Part shown: piece by piece, positions 25,523 through 34,597 of the stretch | How positions within the stretch are numbered: the stretch's first letter is position 1 | Layout: each line of letters begins with the position of its first letter | Assembly (NCBI GenBank): GCA_026984455.1 | Contig: JALSSC010000031.1 | Coordinates: forward strand, 62,001 to 126,000 | DNA length: 64,000 bases | Source of the DNA: Chromatiaceae bacterium | GTDB taxonomy: Bacteria; Pseudomonadota; Gammaproteobacteria; Chromatiales; Chromatiaceae | Direction: 5' to 3' | Made by a program: the position numbers and the translations under genes | Notes under the pieces: model-generated | Seen by the model: the letters and a program-made list of their open reading frames with translations, nothing else | Database searches by the model: none | Told to the model about the DNA's origin: nothing

Positions 25523-26656
25523 TCATCCGATCTCGATCTGCTCCGGGGCCAGGCCGAACAGGCCGTAGCTCTTGTGCAGACGCCCTCCCTCCGACCGGAT
25601 CTGGTATTTCTCCGCCACCAGGTCACCCAATGCCTCGCTCAATGTGCCTTTGATCTTCGACAGATGCGGGCGCAGGTAGGCGCCGTCCATGCCGTGCCGA
25701 AGCGCCTTTTCCATGCGCTCGTAGTCGGCGCCGTACTCGCCATGCAGCCGGCGATACCAGCTCAGCAGCTCTGCGGCGTTGCGCGGGGCGCCCGCATCGA
25801 CGGACTCCCCGTTACGGCGCTTGGCGGCGAACCAGCAATAGATGGCCAGGCGGGCCGGCGGCAGATCGACCGGCTCGCCGCCACAGCGGAGGCAGCGTCT
25901 GCCCAGGTCGATCTCCACCCTCGCTGGCTCGAACACCTTGGAGGCGGCGGCCACCGCCTGGCTGTAACTCACCCTTCGCTCCAGCAGCGGCCTGCCCATG
26001 CCCTGCCGCAGAGGCACGAAGGGGATCTCGGCGAGGGTGACCTTTCCCTTGCGGGTGTCGATCGGAGCGTCGTCGCGGGCGAAGATCACCTGCCGCTTGC
26101 GTGTCGGATAGAAGAATTCCCAGCATGATTCATAGGGTTCCGAGACCAGGACATGGGAGAGCCGGTCCTGGGGGCGCCCGTAGAGCGACAGGGCGTAGCC
26201 GACGAAGAACCCCATGCTCTTGCGTCCCCCGGCGATCGAGACATGCAGGGCGCTGTGGTCATCGGCGGTGAGCCGCTGGACCTGTTCGGTGATGAAGTCG
26301 GCGGCCGCGCGCTGCTCCTCCGGCGTGCGGATGTCCTCCAGTACCCGGCCCGTGGCACCGCGCAGGAGATGGATCTGTTCCTCGCCGAAGCGGATGGGGG
26401 GGAGTTCGTATTCCCGACACAGGCGATGGAACCAGCCCGGTTCGTCGCTGAGCAGTGTGAGGCGCACGCGCTCCGCCCCTTTCTCGGTGGAGATGACGTG
26501 GATCTCGTGTGGAACGAAGGGGGCCTCTCGGGTGGCCAGGGCGTACAGGGTCTCGGTGATGACCTGGGGCGACAGCCCGGTGACCGCGAGCAGGATACGC
26601 CTCGGAAAGTGGTGTGGCCGCAGTTCCATCGGTTGCGTCGGGTCCATCGGATTCAT
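25523..26656 (-). CDS. CARF-domain CRISPR accessory protein, NE0113 family (TIGR02584-like)
   Basis: 377 aa. The CARF fold has RRILLAVTGLSPQVITETLY and SIAGGRKSMGFFVGYAL (about residues 19-38 and 143-160), both expected to line a cyclic oligoadenylate pocket. A CLRCGG pair of cysteines occurs near residue 255, and the C-terminal ~120 residues are helical, without a clear R-X4-6-H motif or nuclease signature. It lies 12 bases after cas6 in the same direction. A sensor or transcription-factor role is possible; function is not shown. In-frame starts at 26647 and 26629 are alternatives. Confidence 0.8.
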   Translation of the reverse strand: MNPMDPTQPMELRPHHFPRRILLAVTGLSPQVITETLYALATREAPFVPHEIHVISTEKGAERVRLTLLSDEPGWFHRLCREYELPPIRFGEEQIHLLRGATGRVLEDIRTPEEQRAAADFITEQVQRLTADDHSALHVSIAGGRKSMGFFVGYALSLYGRPQDRLSHVLVSEPYESCWEFFYPTRKRQVIFARDDAPIDTRKGKVTLAEIPFVPLRQGMGRPLLERRVSYSQAVAAASKVFEPARVEIDLGRRCLRCGGEPVDLPPARLAIYCWFAAKRRNGESVDAGAPRNAAELLSWYRRLHGEYGADYERMEKALRHGMDGAYLRPHLSKIKGTLSEALGDLVAEKYQIRSEGGRLHKSYGLFGLAPEQIEIG

Positions 26657-26668
26657 CGAAGGCCCAGT

Positions 26669-27727
26669 CTAGGGTCTTCGGACCGGGTCTGCCGTAACGG
26701 CAACATTGCCGTGGAGGTGATAGGCGCCGAGGCCCATGGACGGGATCTTGCCCAGGTGCAGCCATTGGCCGAGCCAGAGCAGGTCGGCCCAGGGCGCCAG
26801 GGCGCCGGGCGCGAAGGTCAGGCTGCCGATCAGCCCGCCCAACTGCATGGGGCGCTTCTGGCGCGAGGAGTAGCGGGTCCAGTCCCACCAGCGCAGCTCC
26901 GTCTCCAGGGGTTCGGGCAGGGGCCGGTCACCCAGGAGGTCGGGCCAGTGGATGGCCTGGCCGTTGTCTCCGTAGTGCTCCCCCATCTCCGCGATCCGGC
27001 GGGCCAGGGCGGTGAAGAAGTGCTCGATATGGAAGGTGGCGGGGGTGATGAGGCGCCCAAGGCGTTTGATGCGTAGCGGTGTGGAGAGGGTGATGCGGGT
27101 CACCGTTGATGCCTCCGGGAACAGCAGCGGTCCATCGCGGAGCACGGGACCCTGCATGCGGCCATCGGCATAGGCCGTCGTCCAGGGGCCGCTGCCCGCG
27201 GCGGCGGCCTCCACCCGCTCCACCTGGAAGCGGGCGTGGTCACGGCCGATGCCGCGTTGCCCGGCGAGATCGAAGGCGTGGATCAGGTAGGGGAGGTGGT
27301 GGTTGGCGCGGCCGACCAGGCGGATCTCCAGTGTGAGGATGTCGCCGGCCGCGAAGGTCCGCTGTCCTTGCCGTTGGAGATGCAGGATGTAGGGCGGGGG
27401 GATGTGGTCGGAACGCCGTTTTGCCCGCTCGCTGCGGGCCGGGGATTCGAACAGGAAGGCATAGGCGCAGTCGTCCGCCAGGAGGCAGTCGCGGCAGTCG
27501 GTGTCGCGCGTCATGCACACCGCCCGCCGCAGGCCGTGGCCGAGGAGGCCGCGCCAGGCGGAACCGCTGTAGGGGGGCAGCCGGACCGGATCCCGTGCCT
27601 CGAAGAAGAACCGGCAACGGGTGATGGGCGGGTAGCCTTTCAACCGTGGGGGCTCGGGTTGTGTCGATCCGGGTGACATCTCTGGGCCTGGCCCGTCCGG
27701 TTCCTGGTGGATGGTGACTCGTGTCAC
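26669..27727 (-). CDS. cas6: Cas6 crRNA-processing endoribonuclease
   Basis: Cleaves the repeat RNA of the precursor. The 352-aa protein shows the RAMP-like N-terminal half (RCRFFFEARDPVRLPPYSGS, WRGLLGHGLRRAVC), the four-Cys stretch CRDCLLADDCAYAFLFE typical of this Cas6 family, and the C-terminal glycine-rich loops GGLIGSLTF and KIPSMGLGAYHL. GTG 27727 opens the frame; ATG 27679 (MSPGSTQPEP) is as plausible and gives a more typical N terminus. First gene of the CRISPR operon. Confidence 0.88.
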   Translation of the reverse strand: MTRVTIHQEPDGPGPEMSPGSTQPEPPRLKGYPPITRCRFFFEARDPVRLPPYSGSAWRGLLGHGLRRAVCMTRDTDCRDCLLADDCAYAFLFESPARSERAKRRSDHIPPPYILHLQRQGQRTFAAGDILTLEIRLVGRANHHLPYLIHAFDLAGQRGIGRDHARFQVERVEAAAAGSGPWTTAYADGRMQGPVLRDGPLLFPEASTVTRITLSTPLRIKRLGRLITPATFHIEHFFTALARRIAEMGEHYGDNGQAIHWPDLLGDRPLPEPLETELRWWDWTRYSSRQKRPMQLGGLIGSLTFAPGALAPWADLLWLGQWLHLGKIPSMGLGAYHLHGNVAVTADPVRRP

Positions 27728-28100
27728 CGGGGAATCGCATCTGCCGGTTTCATAGCTGAAACAGCCCTGGGAAGGAGGTTTTCAGCGTTCCGGCAGAATA
27801 GATGTAGCACAGAGATCTGTCCAGCGACCGTCCCATGGAGGGTGAATCCCCGGTCCCTTCCGCGCCGGAGGTCCTGCCCCGGTGCGTCATCGGTAGGGCT
27901 CCGGGCATTTGCCGTGGGACTGAGAGCGGGAAGGGGAGGATGTCATCCCTCCCCCGTTCCAACCACAGGGGCCGCCAACGCGGTCTCCCGAGCCAAACCA
28001 GCATTGGATGAGGACTCGGAAACCTGGCCTTGGGCTATACTGCATCGAAGAGGGGGTGAGAACGCCCCCGGTTCCACTTCATCTAGGGTCGCACCCTCCT
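27728..28100. other. Gene-free region upstream of cas6 and of the thioredoxin gene
   Basis: 373 bases separating divergent genes; it must carry the promoter of the cas6-CARF transcript and that of the thioredoxin gene. TATACT at 28034-28039 could be a -10 for the latter. A minus-strand frame of 84 codons is open here but has no recognisable similarity. No structured RNA was identified. Confidence 0.3.
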
Positions 28101-28496
28101 ATGTCCTGGATCGCCATCCTCGTCCTCATCGCCGGCGCCCTGATCGCCGCCCTCTATCTCTGGAGCCATCTTTCGGCGCGACAGATGCGCGGGCGCCCGG
28201 TCTCGGCGCTGAGGGAGGCGATCCCCGAACTGGGCGACGCCCGCGGCCGCGTGGTGGTCTATTGCTATAGCGAGCACTGTGCCCCCTGCCGGCAGATGGC
28301 GCCTCACATCGACGCCCTGCGAGCACGCCACGGCCAGGTCTTCAAACTGGATGTGATGCGCCATCTGGAGGCGGCGCGCGGCCTGGGGGTGCGCGCCACC
28401 CCCACCACCCTGCTGATCGAGGACGGGCGGGTGGTCAAGGCCCTGCTCGGCCCGGGGGCGATCCGCTCGGTACGGACCTTTCTGGGGGCCGCCTGA
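28101..28496 (+). CDS. Membrane-anchored thioredoxin-like protein
   Basis: 131 aa. Residues 3-21 form an uncleaved N-terminal membrane anchor (WIAILVLIAGALIAALYLW). A thioredoxin fold follows with the active-site motif CAPC in VVYCYSEHCAPCRQMAPH and the cis-Pro segment VRATPTTLL. The orientation suggests a periplasmic thiol-disulfide role, though whether it oxidizes or reduces cannot be told. It converges with zwf, whose stop lies 9 bases away. Confidence 0.82.
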   Translation: MSWIAILVLIAGALIAALYLWSHLSARQMRGRPVSALREAIPELGDARGRVVVYCYSEHCAPCRQMAPHIDALRARHGQVFKLDVMRHLEAARGLGVRATPTTLLIEDGRVVKALLGPGAIRSVRTFLGAA

Positions 28497-28505
28497 AGAC
28501 GGCGC

Positions 28506-30059
28506 TCAGCCGCCTTCGCACAGCGAACAGGGCCGCCAGGACCGCCCGTCGGATCGCAACAGCCGTTCGCCCGCCTCGGGTCCCCAGGTGCCGGCCGCAT
28601 AGTTGGGAAAGTCCCGTGGCGGTAGGGCCTGCCATACGTCCAGGACGGGTTCCACGATCTCCCACCCCACCTCGATGTGGTCGGCGCGCTTGAACAGCGT
28701 GGCGTCGCCGTTCATGCAGTCGTACAGCAGGGTCTCGTAGCCGGTGTGCGGGCGGCTGCCGAAATAGTCTGCGTAGGAGAAGTCCATCTCCACCACCCCG
28801 AGCCGGGGGCTGGGCCCGGGGACCTTGGCGTTGAAGCTGAGGCCGATGCCCTCGTTGGGCTGGATGCGCAGGGTCAGGCGGTTCGGCGACACCCGGTGCT
28901 TGACCGCCCGCCGGAAGAGGGCGGTCGGGGCCTGGCGGTATTCCACCATGATCTCGGTGAAGCGCCCGGGCAGGCGCTTGCCGGTACGCAGGTAGAAGGG
29001 CACCCCGGCCCAACGCCAGGAATCGATCTGCAATCTCAATGCGGCATAGGTCTCGGTGCGCGAATCCGCGGCGATACCCGGCTCCTGCCGGTAGCCGGGC
29101 ACGCGGGTGCCGTCGGGGAGGATGCCCGGGCCATACTGTCCACGCACGCTGTGGGTCAGCACCTCTTCCGGGGAGAGGGGCTGGATGGCGCGCAAGACCT
29201 TGCTCTGTTCGTCCCGCACCTCGTCGGCGCCGAAGCTGTTGGGCGGCTCCATGGCGATCACGGCCAGCAGGGCCAGTAGGTGGTTGGGGACCATGTCGCG
29301 CAAGGCGCCCGCCTCCTCGTAATAGGAGGCGCGATTCTCCACCCCGAGCGATTCGGCCACGGTGATCTGCACGTGGTCGATATAACGGTGATTCCAGATG
29401 GGCTCCACGGTGCTGTTGGCGAAACGGTAGGCGAGGATGTTCTGCACCGTCTCCTTGCCCAGATAGTGGTCGATACGATAGATCTGGTCCTCCCGCATAC
29501 ACTCGTGCAGGATGCGATTCAGGGCCCGTGCCGATTCCAGGTCGTGTCCAAAGGGCTTTTCGATGATCAGCCGCCGCCAATAACCCCCTTCCTCCGAGGT
29601 CAAGCCGGCCTGAGCGAGCCGCGGCGCGATCTCGCCGAAGAAGCGGGGGGGCGTTGCCAGGTAGAAGAGGTCGTTGCCGGCACAGTCCAGCTCCAGGTTC
29701 AGTCCCCCGAGGCGGGTGGCCAGACGTTGGTAGGTCTCCATCTGCAGGAAGTCGCCGCGCAGGTAATGACTGCGCGCGAGCAGTTCCCGCCAGCGGGTGT
29801 CGTCGAGTTCGCCGCCGACGAACTCCCGGATCTCACGGTCCAGATGCTCGCGGAAGGCCTGGTCGGTGAAATCCATGCGGTCCACCCCGAGCAGGGCGAA
29901 ACACGCGGGCAACAGGCCCTGAATGGCCAGGTTGTGCAAGGCGGGCACCAGTTTGCGCCGGGTGAGATCGCCGCCGGCGCCGAAGATGACGAAGATACAG
30001 CTGGGCGCCCTGGAGGGACGGTCCTGGGCTGGGTCGAGGGGGGTGGCAAGGCCGCTCAT
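28506..30059 (-). CDS. zwf: Glucose-6-phosphate 1-dehydrogenase
   Basis: First enzyme of the oxidative pentose phosphate and Entner-Doudoroff routes, reducing NAD(P). The 517-aa product has the coenzyme motif FGAGGDLTRRKL and the substrate signature RIDHYLGKETVQN. Start ATG 30059 was chosen because it gives the usual short N-terminal tail; the frame stays open to 30131. On the minus strand a TATAAT box (30123-30118) from an adjacent repeat fragment lies about 60 bases upstream. Confidence 0.96.
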   Translation of the reverse strand: MSGLATPLDPAQDRPSRAPSCIFVIFGAGGDLTRRKLVPALHNLAIQGLLPACFALLGVDRMDFTDQAFREHLDREIREFVGGELDDTRWRELLARSHYLRGDFLQMETYQRLATRLGGLNLELDCAGNDLFYLATPPRFFGEIAPRLAQAGLTSEEGGYWRRLIIEKPFGHDLESARALNRILHECMREDQIYRIDHYLGKETVQNILAYRFANSTVEPIWNHRYIDHVQITVAESLGVENRASYYEEAGALRDMVPNHLLALLAVIAMEPPNSFGADEVRDEQSKVLRAIQPLSPEEVLTHSVRGQYGPGILPDGTRVPGYRQEPGIAADSRTETYAALRLQIDSWRWAGVPFYLRTGKRLPGRFTEIMVEYRQAPTALFRRAVKHRVSPNRLTLRIQPNEGIGLSFNAKVPGPSPRLGVVEMDFSYADYFGSRPHTGYETLLYDCMNGDATLFKRADHIEVGWEIVEPVLDVWQALPPRDFPNYAAGTWGPEAGERLLRSDGRSWRPCSLCEGG

Positions 30060-30117
30060 GATGGTCGGGATCCGCAGGAGGGGAGGGGATACACCCATCG
30101 TACAGGGCGCAATGCCG

Positions 30118-30212
30118 ATTATACCCGTCATATACCCGTGGTACGTGAATATTCAGTTTTTCGAAGGTGTTCCTCGTGCCCCTGGGCAAGGCGTGGAAGC
30201 GAGTCATATGTA
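30118..30212 (-). repeat. Fragment (one end) of the ~208-bp TIR element, copy 1
   Basis: From about 30131, TATACCCGTGGTACGTGAAT and the following TCGAAGGTGTTCCTCGTGCC, CTGGGCAAGGCGTGGAAGCG match one end of the element at 36577-36784; the other half is missing. Reading out toward zwf it supplies GGGTATAAT, which could be the zwf -10 region. Confidence 0.7.
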
Positions 30213-30248
30213 GGGGCGGTGCGCCGGCTCCGATGAGGGGCGCGTTTC

Positions 30249-31523
30249 TCAGCCTGGGCCACTCAGGCGCCCGTAGATGAGGAACCCCGCCAGCCAGGTG
30301 CCCAGGGCCGAGCCCAGGGTGCTGAGGAGGAACACCAACAGGGTGCGCGAGACCCGGTTGCGCCACCAGCCCCGCAGGGATCGGGTGTCGTGGCGCAGGC
30401 GCGTGAAGTCCCCTACGCGCGGCCGGCGCAGCCAGAGTTCCACGGCGGCGGTGACCATGCCGGCCCCCACGGTGGGGTTCAGGGAGGTGACCGGGGCGGC
30501 CAGGAAGGCGGTGGCCACGGTCAGGGGATGGGCCGCGGCGAGCAGGGCGCCGAGGGCGGACAGGCCGCCGTTGACGAGCACCCAGTCGCCCACCAGGGAC
30601 CAGCCCAGGGCGGGGCTGCGGGCGAATCCCCAGACGAATCCGGCCAACACCAGGAGCACGATCCCCCAGGGCAGGAGGCGCGGCCAGCGGCTCGCGGGCG
30701 GCACCTGTTCCAGCTCGCGGATCAGGGCCTCCGCATCGGCGGGCGGCTCCCGCAGATGGCGCTCGATGCCGCGCAGATGGCCGGCCCCCACCACCACGAG
30801 CAGGTTGCGATAGTCGCCCTGCTGTAACTCCTGGTACAGACGCGCGGCCATATACCGGTCACGCTCGTCGATCAGGGGGCGGTAGAGGGCCTGTCGGTCG
30901 CGGGCGAATTCAGTGAAGGCGGCCTCAAGCATGTCACCCTGCTTGAGCCGTTCCACCTCTCCCGGCTCGATACGCTCGCGGGTCAGGAACCCGGCGACCA
31001 GGCCCGAGATCAGCGTAAGGCGCTGCCAGAGGGACAGCCCGCGGACGATGCGTCTGAGGGTGATGCCCAGATCGCGGTCGAGGAGCAGCACCGGCAGGCC
31101 GCGGGCGAGGGCGCCGTCCACCGCCGCCCGCTGCTCGGCCCCGGGCTCCACCCCGAGCTGCCCGGCCAGGCGCTGCTGATAGGCGGCCAGGGCGAGATTC
31201 CCCGCCACCATGGCCGCCTTGCCCTGGCGCAGGACCCGGAGCAGGTCCAGGTGGGCCAGGCTCTCGGGGTCCAGCAGGGCGTTGTAGCGGGCGAGGCAGA
31301 GTTCCACCCCGACGGCATCGAATCCCCCACCGTCCAGGAGGGCCCGCACCTGTGCCGTGCTGGCGCGGGAGACGTGGGCGGTGCCGAGCAGGCGCAGACG
31401 TCGGGGGCCGATGCGGACCTCGCGCATGGGCTCCTGGGCCGGGGGTTGCGAGACGGGGGTTTGCGACATCCTGTCGGGGGATGAGGGGGGCATGGCCGAT
31501 CCTGATCGCGGGGAAACGGCCAT
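30249..31523 (-). CDS. TraB/PrgY-family membrane protein
   Basis: TraB/PrgY-like protein (bacterial members related to pheromone-shutdown proteins; structurally TIKI/erythromycin-esterase-like). RRLRLLGTAHVSRAS near the N terminus, FDAVGVELCLARYNAL (conserved Glu), RDRYMAARLYQEL and VVVGAGHLRGIERHL are family blocks. The C-terminal third has about four hydrophobic segments (WGIVLLVLAGFVWGFA, GLSALGALLAAAHPL, and others). Start is uncertain: ATG 31523 (used) or 31469. Divergent from the CNP1-like gene. Substrate unknown. Confidence 0.78.
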   Translation of the reverse strand: MAVSPRSGSAMPPSSPDRMSQTPVSQPPAQEPMREVRIGPRRLRLLGTAHVSRASTAQVRALLDGGGFDAVGVELCLARYNALLDPESLAHLDLLRVLRQGKAAMVAGNLALAAYQQRLAGQLGVEPGAEQRAAVDGALARGLPVLLLDRDLGITLRRIVRGLSLWQRLTLISGLVAGFLTRERIEPGEVERLKQGDMLEAAFTEFARDRQALYRPLIDERDRYMAARLYQELQQGDYRNLLVVVGAGHLRGIERHLREPPADAEALIRELEQVPPASRWPRLLPWGIVLLVLAGFVWGFARSPALGWSLVGDWVLVNGGLSALGALLAAAHPLTVATAFLAAPVTSLNPTVGAGMVTAAVELWLRRPRVGDFTRLRHDTRSLRGWWRNRVSRTLLVFLLSTLGSALGTWLAGFLIYGRLSGPG

Positions 31524-31566
31524 GCTAATATGCCCGCCTTCTTTCCGCGAGTGATCACCGCCGCCC

Positions 31567-32106
31567 ATGAGACCCTTCCTCAGCGCCATGCTCCTGGTCT
31601 TCGCCACCTGCGCCCAGGCCTACCGCTTCATCGACGAGACCGAACCCGACCGCCCCACGGTGGAGGACGGCACCCCCTGGAAGGAGGGCAAGGTCCGATT
31701 GCCCCCCTATCCGGCCAGAGACGATCTGATGCCCCTGTCCCTGGACGACCGTCGCGGCTATCGCTATTACCTGGACAAGACCCACCTGCGCGTCGATCCG
31801 GACCAGGTGGTGCGCTATACCCTGGTGATCGAGCCCCGGCCCGGGCTGTGGAACGTCTCCTACGAAGGCATCCGCTGCAATGCCTGGTCCTACAAGCTGT
31901 ACGGCTACGGAGATGGGCGTGGGCGTATGCGGGCCCTGCCCAAGGGGGACTGGCTGCCGCTGCGGACGGGCTCCCCGGCCTACCAGCGGCAACTGCACGA
32001 CCTCTATTTCTGCCGTGAAGGCAGCTACACGCCCTATTCCAGAGAGGAGATCCTCTACCGCCTGCGGTCCAATACCCCCACGGTCGATCGGAGCCTGTTG
32101 CCATGA
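31567..32106 (+). CDS. CNP1-like family exported protein
   Basis: 179 aa with a cleavable signal peptide (MRPFLSAMLLVFATCAQA-YRF) and a domain resembling the CNP1-like family (PF08750), including RYTLVIEPRPGLWNVSYEGI and CNAWSYKLYG. Function is unknown; the family is common in Beta- and Gammaproteobacteria. The stop overlaps the prlC start by 4 bases, indicating co-translation. Confidence 0.78.
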   Translation: MRPFLSAMLLVFATCAQAYRFIDETEPDRPTVEDGTPWKEGKVRLPPYPARDDLMPLSLDDRRGYRYYLDKTHLRVDPDQVVRYTLVIEPRPGLWNVSYEGIRCNAWSYKLYGYGDGRGRMRALPKGDWLPLRTGSPAYQRQLHDLYFCREGSYTPYSREEILYRLRSNTPTVDRSLLP

Positions 32107-34145
32107 AGGACGACACCAATCCCTTGCTGGATCCGGAGGGCCTGCCCCCCTTCACCCGGATACGTCCGGAACACGTCCAGCCCGCAATCGACGCCTTGCT
32201 CGCCCACAACCGCGCGGCCGTGGCGCGGTTGCTCGCCGACGGCGGCCCCTACACCTGGCAGGGTCTGGTGGAGGCCCTGGAGGTCCTGGATGACCGTCTG
32301 AACCGGACCTGGTCGCCGGTGAGCCACCTCAATGCGGTGATGAACACCCCGGAACTGCGCGCCGCCTACAACGCGTGCCTGCCCAAGCTCTCGGAATACG
32401 CCACCGAGATGGGCCAGAACCAGGCCCTGTTTCTGGCCTACAAGGCCGTGGCCGAGGGGGGCGGGCACCTGGACGCCCCCCGTCGCAAGCTTCTGAGCGA
32501 CGCCCTGCGCGACTTCCACCTCTCCGGGATCGATCTGCCCGCGGCCGATCAGGCCCGCTTCAAGGAGATCGGCCAGGAGCTGGCCCGCCTCGGCAGCCGC
32601 TTCGACGAACAGGTGCTCGATGCCACCCAGGCCTGGACCCGCACCTTCACCGACCCGGCCGGCCTGGACGGCCTGCCCCCGGCGGCCCTGGAACAGGCCC
32701 GCCAGACCGCGGAGCAGAGGGGCGAGGAAGGGTGGATGATCACCCTGGAGCTGCCTTCCTATCTGGCCGTCATCACCCATGCCCACGACCGGGCGTTGCG
32801 CCGGGAGATCTATACCGCCTACGCCACCCGCGCCTCCGACCAGGGCCCGCACGCGGGCCGTTGGGACAACGGCCCGATCATGGAGGAGATCCTGGCCCTG
32901 CGCCACGAGCAGGCGCGGCTGCTCGGCTTCGCCAATTACGCCGAACGTTCTCTGGCCACCAAGATGGCCCACGATCCCGACCAGGTCCTGGGGTTCCTGA
33001 ACGATCTGGCCGCCCGCTCCCGCCCCCAGGCCGGGCGCGAGCTGGAGGAACTGACCGCGTTCGCCCGCAGCGAGGGGGGGCCGGAGCGCCTGGAGGCCTG
33101 GGACATCGCCTATTATTCCGAACGCCTGCGCCAGGCCCGGTTCCATTTCGCCCAGGAGGACCTGCGGCCCTATTTCCCCGCGCCACGGGTGATCGAGGGG
33201 CTCTTCGGGGTCGCCCAACGCCTGTTCGGGATCCGTATCCACGAGGTGACCGGGGTCGATGTCTGGCACCCGGATGTGCGTTTCTTCGAGATCCACGACG
33301 AGGAAGGTCACCTGCGCGGCCAATTCTATCTTGACCTCTACGCGCGCCCCCACAAACGCGGCGGGGCCTGGATGGACGGCTGCATCGACCGCTTCTTCAC
33401 CGATACCCTCGACCAGATCCCCGCGGCCTGCCTGGTGTGCAACTTCACCCCGCCCCTCGGTGACCAGCCCGCCCTGCTCACCCACGACGAGGTGGAGACC
33501 CTATTCCACGAGTTCGGCCACGGTCTCCACCACCTCCTCACGCGCGTGGATCACCCGCCTGTCGCCGGGATCAACGGCGTCCCCTGGGACGCGGTGGAAC
33601 TGCCCAGCCAACTCCTGGAGAACTGGGCCTGGGAACGCCCGGCCCTGGACCTGTTCGCCGGCCACTGGGAGACGGGCGCCCCCCTGCCCGACCACCTCTA
33701 CCGGGCCATGCGCGCGGCGCGCAACTTCCAGTCGGCGATGCAGATGGTGCGGCAACTGGAATTCGCCCTCTTCGACTTCCGCGTCCATCTGGAGTATGAA
33801 CCGGCCCGCGGCGGGCGCATCTACGAGGTCCTGGAACAGGTCCGCGAGCGGGTGGCGGTGGTGCGCCCTCCGGCATTCAACCGCTTCGCCCACGCCTTCT
33901 CGCACATCTTCTCCGGTGGTTACGCGGCGGGCTACTACAGCTACAAATGGGCGGAGGTGCTCGCGGCCGACGCCTTCGCCCTGTTCCAGGAACGCGGCAT
34001 CTTCGACCGGGAGACGGGCCGCGCCCTGGCCAGGGAGATCCTCGAGCGCGGGGGCTCGGCCGAGGCCATGGACCTCTACCGCGCCTTCCGCGGGCGCGAA
34101 CCCCGGGTGGACGCCCTGTTGCAGCTGAGCGGCATCCAAGGGTGA
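32103..34145 (+). CDS. prlC: Oligopeptidase A (M3 metallopeptidase)
   Basis: Cytosolic zinc peptidase that degrades signal peptides and oligopeptides. 680 aa as usual. The zinc site is HEFGHGLHHLL (His-Glu-x-x-His), with the downstream Glu in ELPSQLLENWAWE. The N-terminal NPLLDPEGLPPFTRIRPEHV is typical. ATGA overlap with the gene before and GTGA overlap with the gene after. Confidence 0.95.
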   Translation: MKDDTNPLLDPEGLPPFTRIRPEHVQPAIDALLAHNRAAVARLLADGGPYTWQGLVEALEVLDDRLNRTWSPVSHLNAVMNTPELRAAYNACLPKLSEYATEMGQNQALFLAYKAVAEGGGHLDAPRRKLLSDALRDFHLSGIDLPAADQARFKEIGQELARLGSRFDEQVLDATQAWTRTFTDPAGLDGLPPAALEQARQTAEQRGEEGWMITLELPSYLAVITHAHDRALRREIYTAYATRASDQGPHAGRWDNGPIMEEILALRHEQARLLGFANYAERSLATKMAHDPDQVLGFLNDLAARSRPQAGRELEELTAFARSEGGPERLEAWDIAYYSERLRQARFHFAQEDLRPYFPAPRVIEGLFGVAQRLFGIRIHEVTGVDVWHPDVRFFEIHDEEGHLRGQFYLDLYARPHKRGGAWMDGCIDRFFTDTLDQIPAACLVCNFTPPLGDQPALLTHDEVETLFHEFGHGLHHLLTRVDHPPVAGINGVPWDAVELPSQLLENWAWERPALDLFAGHWETGAPLPDHLYRAMRAARNFQSAMQMVRQLEFALFDFRVHLEYEPARGGRIYEVLEQVRERVAVVRPPAFNRFAHAFSHIFSGGYAAGYYSYKWAEVLAADAFALFQERGIFDRETGRALAREILERGGSAEAMDLYRAFRGREPRVDALLQLSGIQG

Positions 34146-34597
34146 AGGGGTGGCGGCCGCGGGCGATGGCCTGGCTGCTGCTGGCCTGGAGCGTCGCGGC
34201 CCCGGCCGCCTACGTCACCGACCGTCTGGCCGCCGGGCTCTACGCGCAGCCGCGGGAAGGCAGGCCCCTGCGCGTCCTGCCCAGCGGCACCCCGGTGGAA
34301 CGCCTGGGACGCAAGGACGGTTTCTGCCGGGTGCGCACCGGATCCGGTGAGACCGGGTGGATCCGCTGCCGTTATCTGAGCGAAGACAAACCGGCCCGCC
34401 AGGCCCTGCTCCAGTGCCTGGCCGAGAAGGCCGAATTGCGCCGTGAAGCAGAAAAGCGATGCCCCGCCACGGCCCCGGCGGAGACGCCGGCGAGTCCGCC
34501 CTCCGCCCCTTCAGGTTTTCCGTGGAACGCCCTCCTCGCCCTGGGAGCCGGCCTCGCCCTGGGGGGGCTGGGCGGCCTCCTCCTGGGGCGGCGCTGA
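34142..34597 (+). CDS. Exported SH3-domain protein with C-terminal membrane anchor
   Basis: 151 aa from GTG 34142 (4-base overlap with prlC); ATG 34166 is an alternative. It has a signal peptide (MAWLLLAWSVAAPAAYV), a bacterial SH3 domain (YVTDRLAAGLYAQP to GWIRCRYL), a short charged segment, a Pro-rich spacer and a C-terminal TM helix (FPWNALLALGAGLALGGLGG). The layout recalls YgiM/TIGR04211 proteins. Its last 87 bases overlap the 3' end of the opposite-strand glycosyltransferase-epimerase gene. Confidence 0.75.
   Translation: MKGWRPRAMAWLLLAWSVAAPAAYVTDRLAAGLYAQPREGRPLRVLPSGTPVERLGRKDGFCRVRTGSGETGWIRCRYLSEDKPARQALLQCLAEKAELRREAEKRCPATAPAETPASPPSAPSGFPWNALLALGAGLALGGLGGLLLGRR

Noticed and set aside
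27750-28004. 84-codon minus-strand ORF upstream of cas6
   Set aside because: No recognised domain, no clear ribosome site, and the composition is typical of GC-rich non-coding DNA.
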